This document shows, in pieces, positions 59,001 through 64,000 of a DNA stretch of 64,000 bases. How positions within the stretch are numbered: position 1 is the stretch's first letter; every line of letters starts with the position of its first letter. The stretch is from UBA5158 sp040389045. Its GTDB lineage: Bacteria; Pseudomonadota; Gammaproteobacteria; DSM-16500. The notes under the pieces were generated by a model. It searched no databases and had not been told where the DNA came from. It saw nothing but the letters and a program-made list of their open reading frames with translations. The translations under genes were made by a program, and so were the position numbers. The DNA is taken from positions 1-64,000 of the forward strand of contig JAZKAT010000022.1 in NCBI GenBank assembly GCA_040389045.1. Direction: 5' to 3'.

Positions 59001-59951
59001 GACTTGATAGCTCTTCTCAAATACGATTTCATTATCCTCTGAAGCGGTTATTTTTATGTGACATTTAATCATTTTATCGATAATTGTCGCGTCTGCCGGG
59101 TTTAAATTAGATTGGGGGTCTTGAAATGCTTTAGGATACTTCTTGACAAACTTTGCGATGAAACTTGACATCAAGCCAAGCCCATTTAAATGATATTCTT
59201 CTGCAAATGCTGCGACATTTTTATTATAGACATACTTTGCTTTAATACCTTTAATCAGGTTATTGGCTGTGCTCAATTCAGTAACCATGTCATAGTCAAT
59301 AAAACCTTTTTCGAATTTCATCAAAATAATATTTATAGTTTTAGCATCATGCTCTTTAAAATTTGACAAAATTGAGGCTAAAGAAATTTGGTTAACGCCT
59401 GGCAGCACGTCAACCCAATAATTCTCCTGTAATTCTTTGGCGTTGTAATCTAAACGGTGATGCACAGCTTTATTAAACTCTTGCATTAACTGACGCATCG
59501 CTGCAATGCGTTTGTCATCATGAATCTCGTCATTATTGATTTTGTCTTGTTGCTGAATTATTTTTTGTTGTAAATCATTTGCTAACAGTTGCCATCTCTC
59601 ATGACCTTTCCAAGTCTGCGTCGCAAATTTGGTCAACAACTTTGAGTATTTATCAAGCATCGCATTAATGATATCAAGATCAGAGGAACTTAGCTCTTGC
59701 ATCACGGTGACGCTTCTTTTTGAAGTCGGTGAATGGCGCAATCTTCCATTTAAACTTAAATTAGCATAGGCAGGGGAAACCGATGGAGATAATGGAGGAG
59801 ATGCTACAGGAGATACTACAGGAGATAATGTCGCACCGTTAAGTGCGCGAGAAGACCCATTATGGGATAATTGTCTTGTTCGTGGAGAACTGTCTGCATT
59901 AACTGGCGGAGGCACAAGCTCGCTGCTACCCCCGTTAGAAGTACTTCTCAT
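56061..59951 (-). CDS. Giant orphan protein (1,296 aa), candidate effector
   Basis: I recognise no domain in this protein. Residues 1-80 are low-complexity Ser/Pro/Asn, with a run of S-P units at 43-60 (SPVVSPVASPPLSPSVSP) that could be phosphorylated or proteolysed in a eukaryotic cell. Residues 85-1160 are almost entirely helical and charged, with no signal peptide, membrane segment or clear repeat period. Residues 1160-1296 return to Ser/Pro/Lys-rich low complexity. Long helical orphans with disordered ends are common among Legionellales effectors. The upstream region has TTAA cores 13 bp apart, not the 11-bp operator. GAGGGG lies upstream of ATG. It starts 17 bp downstream of no other minus-strand gene and the GST gene follows it by 17 bp. 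Confidence 0.65.
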   Translation of the reverse strand: MRSTSNGGSSELVPPPVNADSSPRTRQLSHNGSSRALNGATLSPVVSPVASPPLSPSVSPAYANLSLNGRLRHSPTSKRSVTVMQELSSSDLDIINAMLDKYSKLLTKFATQTWKGHERWQLLANDLQQKIIQQQDKINNDEIHDDKRIAAMRQLMQEFNKAVHHRLDYNAKELQENYWVDVLPGVNQISLASILSNFKEHDAKTINIILMKFEKGFIDYDMVTELSTANNLIKGIKAKYVYNKNVAAFAEEYHLNGLGLMSSFIAKFVKKYPKAFQDPQSNLNPADATIIDKMIKCHIKITASEDNEIVFEKSYQVNNIELIPRLVEDISKQYPGALIEVKEELKDVKEMIRRLKFHYPDDKHLAMLEVEFRLINTTELLEQLKKKYPESNALDAFEQEFQILYQEFLAYAPPFVGLWLPRAIEMCRLLSMAVRVTPIDSSEFALTNELFVKLFKINWSGHLSIEIPLDSDQKYFKKLEAHLLVLQKLITIFCIHKPNAPQLKNYLRNLYEAATNAVEQGYIVQENKAEREEVTAYLKCAKLLAIYEFCYYFTLKKTPFVETKLDLISIDLKKELDQIDALTKMLDPEGVVYNEFLDNREFKNISLITAQQLKLLKEFREQFWQGDAVWQNSAKKLTEELEKFQKIVDNKYDKLLHRLAATSEIIDIFDTHIHLRVGNDLDLLKQQRGWFTQKLQTIDMGYYLSRISIRDIFADYRENGLPAIYQSYKNIIRRLTPENRRSYVYQANFRSIYYQIGLYASEYLHEFLKPKLDSDLVKIARQLMNSLTARSKKLKEIHKPEVDLALCIKEAEGVVQDFNNAILAYMNVHYTNELAPHRQLAEEHQSGPVRTLMLRGIDEVHHTVVYGEAKQNLVDAIRTAIKSINPPQDRPELFSQAVFSQIRKKNLDEVLSWAEDNINSDLNSKKTRFAEKLTHIVDGMAATLTGQETLAQINSWQQNQIEGSTRLIAIWVKFYYGNPIPKVGAPEVTENEKLKREKKLNSLIGILSVEIKRTIFNLCKRAKALATIEVAIAKFTSSSAKERLMETAFGLIDWIDDAEQRKKVGEALSQASTLYGLSNDEPNQLWRFMIDRQEETPDLTELDGILLAFKRNDEKILKSWIDEIKSEYQAEQQQRLEMKQEERNVVASGLAIPDHKSLASLNSLFSPSTSMHSAILLPSVTPLVSRSLLGERSSSEVKPLNTVSILELLPQQKANGFHLKLGTENGPVPSTKSPDSYPLKRKGTEEGTEHELVLKSPLTSPRHQPTRFTDFNHNNGHVPPAEDVRMSPFLLPQSHA

Positions 59952-60095
59952 CTACCACCCCTCACACTCTATCTATAATTAATTATTTATATTAAACGTC
60001 GTAAGTATACCAAACTTGGAGCCACAGTTTATGCATTAATGTATAATCTTATAAATATTTTTGCATACTTAATGAGCAACTTCCCGGGCCAAAAT

Positions 60096-61988
60096 ATGAG
60101 CGATGCGGAACGAAAAAAGCAATTAATTTTACTCGGCGCAATTCTAAGTTGTTTTGGGGCAGCATGGCTGATCCAGAGCACTCTTATTTTTAATTCTGAT
60201 GCCAGTTGGCTCATGTTAGTTACTAAACGCTTGCTAGCCGGTGGAAATTATACCAATGATTTCTTTGAAATCAATCCGCCGATGATTTTATATGTTTACT
60301 CTCCAGCAGTTTACTTAGCTAAAATTTTGGGTCTACCTAATTATTTGGCGATGCGTATCTATATTTTCACTCTGATTGCTGTCGCATTATTTTTTTGTGA
60401 AAGCTTGACACAAAAAATATTTACCGATGACAACAACCAAGTGCGCGATATGTTATTAATCGGACTCGCGGCAGTCTTATTATTTTTGCCAATGACGGAA
60501 TTTGGCCAACGCGAACACCTGGTCGTGATACTGACTACGCCTTATTTTTTGTTAATGGTCTTACGCTTACAAAATCGCGACGATATCGATTCCTATCAAG
60601 CTTTTACCATCGGTATAATGGCGGCGCTAGGTTTTGTTATCAAGCCCTATTTCGTAGCGCCCTTAGTGTTCGTGGAAATTTTTTATCTCTGCAACCAGCG
60701 GCAGCTAAAAAAATTGTTGCGTCCCGAAACAGCCGCGATGGTTTTATTGTTTAGTTTTTTTATCTGCTTGTTTTTCGTATTTAATCGCGATTATCTAATC
60801 ACTGTGGTACCTCTTATTACCCACTTTTATTATCAAAAATACCGGCTGCCAGTGACTGCACTCGTGCTCAATGAACAAGCTGTTTTTGCTTATTTCGCGC
60901 TGGCATTTTATTTGTTGCGTTACCGGTATCATACTTTTCAAACGCTAAGTACGGTATTAATGTTGACAGTATGTGGCTATTTATTTGTATTTGTTATCCA
61001 GCAAACTCCCTGGTATTACCATGTGTTGCCTTTATTGATGACCAGCAGTTTACTGTTTATTTTGTTGTTCAGTCAGATCATCACCCAGAAAAGCATTTGT
61101 CGCGCTGAATATTATTCTTTATGGTTATTTTGTCTCGCCTTATTTAGTTATTTGTTTATTCACATGTCTTATGTCAGTAATTGTCTGTATTATTTTCCCG
61201 TCGCTTTTTTTAGTTTATTTGCTGCGTTATTCGTGGCGTTATTTAGGGCGGCAGGCGCTACCTTTTTGAAAACTATTTTTTTACCCGCTCTGGTGGTAAT
61301 AGCCGGCGTGGCATTTTATCTTTATCTACTGCATTCACCCTTACAAACACATATTTTTATGCTCACCAGTATTTTGCTGGTATTACTATTCGGATTATTT
61401 ATTCCTCTGCAGCATGACGCAGATAAATTGCGTTTAATGCAATTCATGGTATTAGGCAGTGTTATTTTTGCTGTGCCTTTTTATCAGGGCGGTTATGTCT
61501 ATAATTACGCGCAAGCTTATAAAAAGTTATATGGCAATTTGCTGGCAGTATTGCGTGAATACCCTAATCAATCCCTATTCTTTTTTTCAAATATTTCAGA
61601 CTTTGGTTTTCCAGCGCTGGATTATACGGGCCAGGCCCTCGCTTCACGTTTTTCAGCCCTGGCCTTCGCACCGACCTTGTCTTATTGGGACGATACGCAA
61701 ACCTATGCCAAAGCTTATTTGCACAGTGCCACTGCCAATCATTCTCTGCTGACTGCGGTAGTGGAGGATTTTTATAAATATAAGCCAGACGTGGTCTTGG
61801 TCGATGTGAGAAATACCAATCCTGACGGGGTAAAACGATATTTTGGCAATCAACAAATGGATTACATAAAATTCTTTTCCATGGATATTGCCTTTAAAAA
61901 TACATGGCAGCATTATCATTACCTGAAAACTGTCGATGGACAGCCTTTATTTAAATTTAATATTTACCTGCGCTACCCTTCCGTTTAA
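60096..61988 (+). CDS. Polytopic membrane protein, possible GT-C-type glycosyltransferase
   Basis: From the chosen start the protein has about 630 residues, with some 12-13 membrane helices. The first periplasmic loop carries SDASWLMLVTKRLLAGGNYTNDFFEINPPMILYVYSP, resembling the acidic D-x-x-x…G…Y-x-D…PP loop of GT-C (ArnT/PMT-like) lipid-linked sugar transferases. A soluble C-terminal segment (about 480-630) follows. Transfer of a sugar from a polyprenyl donor is a tentative reading. The frame is open from 60039, but neither ATG there nor those at 60072 or 60096 has a ribosome-binding site. 60096 is chosen because MSDAERKKQ gives a short polar cytosolic N-terminus. It lies 38 bp upstream of the dehydrogenase gene. 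Confidence 0.6.
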   Translation: MSDAERKKQLILLGAILSCFGAAWLIQSTLIFNSDASWLMLVTKRLLAGGNYTNDFFEINPPMILYVYSPAVYLAKILGLPNYLAMRIYIFTLIAVALFFCESLTQKIFTDDNNQVRDMLLIGLAAVLLFLPMTEFGQREHLVVILTTPYFLLMVLRLQNRDDIDSYQAFTIGIMAALGFVIKPYFVAPLVFVEIFYLCNQRQLKKLLRPETAAMVLLFSFFICLFFVFNRDYLITVVPLITHFYYQKYRLPVTALVLNEQAVFAYFALAFYLLRYRYHTFQTLSTVLMLTVCGYLFVFVIQQTPWYYHVLPLLMTSSLLFILLFSQIITQKSICRAEYYSLWLFCLALFSYLFIHMSYVSNCLYYFPVAFFSLFAALFVALFRAAGATFLKTIFLPALVVIAGVAFYLYLLHSPLQTHIFMLTSILLVLLFGLFIPLQHDADKLRLMQFMVLGSVIFAVPFYQGGYVYNYAQAYKKLYGNLLAVLREYPNQSLFFFSNISDFGFPALDYTGQALASRFSALAFAPTLSYWDDTQTYAKAYLHSATANHSLLTAVVEDFYKYKPDVVLVDVRNTNPDGVKRYFGNQQMDYIKFFSMDIAFKNTWQHYHYLKTVDGQPLFKFNIYLRYPSV

Positions 61989-62026
61989 TATCAGGCAGTT
62001 TATTTCACTATAACAATGGAGTTTGT

Positions 62027-63501
62027 ATGACGGGCGAAATTTATACGGAAGCTTTATCGCGTCTTGATAAAGCAGCCGCATTTGCAAAAATTGATCAGGA
62101 AGCAGTTGAAAAATTAAAACATCCAAAAGCCTGTCTGGAAGTCTCTATTCCAGTGCGTATGGACGATGGTTCCCTGCGAATATTTACCGGTTATCGGGTA
62201 CATCACAATGACCGACGCGGCCCAACCAAGGGTGGCATTCGCTTTCATCCCCAGGTCAGCCTGGATGAAGTAAAAAGCCTTGCCTTCTGGATGACAATTA
62301 AATGTGCTGTTGTCGGCATCCCTTTTGGGGGCGGCAAAGGCGGCGTGATTGTTGATCCCAAAGAATTATCGCGCATGGAATTGGAACGTTTGAGCCGCGG
62401 TTACATTGAGCAAATCGCTGACTTCATTGGACCTGACACGGATATTCCCGCACCGGACGTCTATACCAATCCTATGATTATGGGTTGGATGATGGATGAA
62501 TATTCCAAAATCGTGCGTAAATTAAGTCTTGGAGTGATAACCGGCAAACCGATTCCATTGGGCGGCAGTCAAGGTCGTGATGACGCGACGGCGCGCGGTG
62601 GGTATTACTGTATTAAGGAATTGGAAAAAAAGCGCAAATGGGATCCGAAAAATATTCGGGTTGCGGTGCAGGGATTTGGCAACGCGGGACAATTTATCGC
62701 GGAAATGCTGCATAAAGACGGTTATAAAATTGTCGCGATTAGTGATTCCAAAGGTGGGATTTATCGGCCCCAGGGTTTTGATGTGCCCAGCGTGATACAT
62801 GTAAAAAATAATTCCAAGGAATTGCAAGCCGTTTATTGTGAAGATTCCGTCTGTCAATTGGTGGATGCGACGGTAATCAGTAATGAAGAATTACTGGAAC
62901 TGGATGTTGATATTCTTATTCCGGCAGCGCTGGAAAATCAAATCACTCAGGAAAATGCTTCGCATATCAAAGCTGCGGTCGTGGTGGAGTTAGCAAACGG
63001 CCCTACAACAGTTGACGCGGATGCTATTTTACACGCCAAAGGCACTTTGGTATTGCCTGATATTCTGGCGAATGCGGGCGGTGTGACGGTCAGTTATTTT
63101 GAATGGGTGCAAAACCGTTCGGGGTATTATTGGAGCCGCGAAGAAGTTCAGCAACGGTTATATGAAATCATGGTGCGGGAATTCAATAATGTTTATGGCT
63201 TGATGGAACTGCATAAGACTGATTTGCGGACTGCGGCGTATATTCATGCTTTGAATCGTCAGGCNNNNNNNNNNNNNNNNNNNNNNNNNNNNNNNNNNNN
63301 NNNNNNNNNNNNNNNNNNNNNNNNNNNNNNNNNNNNNNNNNNNNNNNNNNNNNNNNNNNNNNNNTGCATAAGACTGATTTGCGGACTGCGGCGTATATTC
63401 ATGCTTTGAATCGTCAGGCAGAAGCGGTTGTTGCACTGGGTACGCATGGTTATTTTTCGGAGCAGATTATGCCGAAGGTAGCTGGGGTGGCGGCGGTGTA
63501 A
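62027..63501 (+). CDS. gdhA: Glutamate dehydrogenase, split by an artefactual gap
   Basis: The frame runs to the N-gap at 63265 and, after removal of the gap plus one 55-bp duplicate (63365-63419), continues to TAA at 63499-63501. This gives 439 residues, normal for hexameric GDH. It converts glutamate to 2-oxoglutarate and ammonia with NAD(P). The substrate-binding Lys68 (GPTKGGIRFHP), Lys92 (MTIKCAVVGIP) and catalytic Lys104 (FGGGKGGV) are present, then DIPAPDV, the GSxGR-type GGSQGRDDATARGG and the dinucleotide motif VQGFGNAG. The C-terminal LPDILANAGGVTVSYFEWVQN is typical. TGGAG precedes ATG. Cofactor preference is not settled; the acidic residue after the second strand (ISDSKGG) favours NAD. 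Confidence 0.92.
63265..63364. other. 100-N assembly gap flanked by a 55-bp duplicate
   Basis: Exactly 100 Ns lie between identical 55-bp sequences (63210-63264 and 63365-63419). Collapsing them restores the glutamate dehydrogenase frame, so no sequence is likely to be missing. Confidence 0.92.
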
Positions 63502-63508
63502 ACCACAC

Positions 63509-63596
63509 TGTCATTCCCGCGCAGGCGGGAATCCATTCTTGGAAACCAGATAGGCCAGTATATTAATAATGGATTCCCGCCTGCGCGGGAATGACA
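63509..63596. repeat. 88-bp inverted-repeat element (TGTCATTCCCGCGC family), copy 2
   Basis: 29-bp perfect arms at 63509-63537 and 63568-63596 are identical to those of the element at 38423-38512, with a different 30-bp centre. It lies 7 bp after the glutamate dehydrogenase stop, again directly at a gene 3' end. Confidence 0.85.
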
Positions 63597-63635
63597 GATA
63601 GCTGGTGGGCCAAGCAACGCAAATCACAATCTCTT

Positions 63636-64000
63636 TCAATGCGCCGCCTTCAAACAACTCTCACAGCTTTCAACAATCATATTTTTGCGTAAAATCAAAC
63701 AAATGTTTTTAATCGGTTTAGCACATTTTACCGCAATGACTTCGCCAATAACTTTTACCGGCTCACCCGAATTATGTTGATAATGAAAAGTAGCACCGAC
63801 CTTAAACATTTCATTTAAAGTTTTATCCAAGTAATATTCCGCAGTATCCGCGCCATCAACAATGAATTCGCTAGCATGCCCGCAACATTCCCACCAGTTA
63901 TTGCGTAGAAAGATATACAAATCCAGCAAGGTCACACTGCCCGCCGCTTCAATAAAAATCCAAAATTCATTCCCCGTTGCCACCTTGATTTGCCAGACGG
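63636..64000 (-). CDS. pRiA4b ORF-3-like domain protein, 5' end beyond the window
   Basis: The frame stays open to the window edge (…VWQIKVATGNEFWIFIEAAGSVTLLDLYIFLRNNWWECCGH…), so the start is outside; a GTG at 63983 is internal to the domain. The pattern W-x-F-I-E, T-L-L-D-L-x-x-F-L-R and W-x-E-C-C-G-H-x-S-x-F, then a Y-x-x-x-S-G-E-P segment near the end, resembles PRiA4_ORF3-type domains (PF07929), whose function is unknown. The last residues contain another Cys pair (CESCLKAAH), so metal binding is possible. Confidence 0.6.
   Translation of the reverse strand, partial: VWQIKVATGNEFWIFIEAAGSVTLLDLYIFLRNNWWECCGHASEFIVDGADTAEYYLDKTLNEMFKVGATFHYQHNSGEPVKVIGEVIAVKCAKPIKNICLILRKNMIVESCESCLKAAH

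Noticed and set aside
59979..59995. TTAA pair upstream of the 1,296-residue gene
   Set aside because: Cores are 13 bp apart and no -10 lies at the expected distance.

Overview
The window reads as a piece of a draft genome from an intracellular, Legionellales-like gammaproteobacterium (Coxiella/Aquicella/Berkiella/Legionella type). This is an inference: there is no rRNA or housekeeping marker here. It rests on moderate-to-low GC, many long orphan proteins with no recognisable bacterial family, eukaryote-like domains (a U-box, a PP2C phosphatase, a NAPE-PLD-like metallo-hydrolase, a patatin), an MFS carrier of the kind abundant in these bacteria, and a shared promoter architecture that resembles the PmrA box of Legionella and Coxiella type IV effector genes. 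No secretion-system or PmrAB genes lie in the window.

Layout. 1-14 kb is an accessory block: a small secreted protein inside an 18-bp inverted-repeat pair, a run of membrane or coiled-coil orphans (candidate effectors), a split U-box protein, a C39-like lipoprotein, a K+ channel, an alpha/beta hydrolase and a CAP-domain protein. 14-21 kb holds an OprD-type porin, two tandem paralogous sensor kinases, an MHS-type transporter, CsaA and a GNAT acetyltransferase. 21.5-30.5 kb holds a PP2C phosphatase with rearranged motif order, an 835-residue metallo-beta-lactamase-fold protein, a DUF4239 protein, a His-rich secreted protein, cytochrome b561, a cNMP-patatin protein and a poly-Thr secreted protein. 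30.5-36.8 kb is an efflux operon (outer-membrane factor, adaptor, RND pump, YceI). 37-43.8 kb holds a band-7 protein, a thiolase/serine hydrolase/adenosine-kinase-like operon and an erythromycin-esterase-family protein. 43.7-54 kb holds an MFS carrier and an MdtABC/MuxABC-type two-pump efflux operon. 54-64 kb holds an adenosine-deaminase-fold protein lacking metal ligands, a GST, a 1,296-residue orphan, a polytopic membrane protein, glutamate dehydrogenase and an edge-truncated pRiA4b-ORF3-like protein.

The strongest unexplained signal is a promoter module shared by six scattered genes: two TTAA-centred half-sites exactly 11 bp apart, followed after exactly 11 nt by a -10 hexamer (genes starting at 1081, 4700 minus, 7280, 11577, 12793 and 38287 minus). 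All six genes encode effector-like or membrane-targeted proteins. The next most notable points are the PP2C with its DGH motif moved behind the DN motif, the interrupted U-box, and the metal-site-less deaminase.

Assembly caution. Both 100-N gaps (30072-30171 and 63265-63364) are flanked by identical 55-bp sequence on either side. Collapsing the duplicate restores an open frame through both genes, so these gaps are very probably scaffolding artefacts and not missing sequence.
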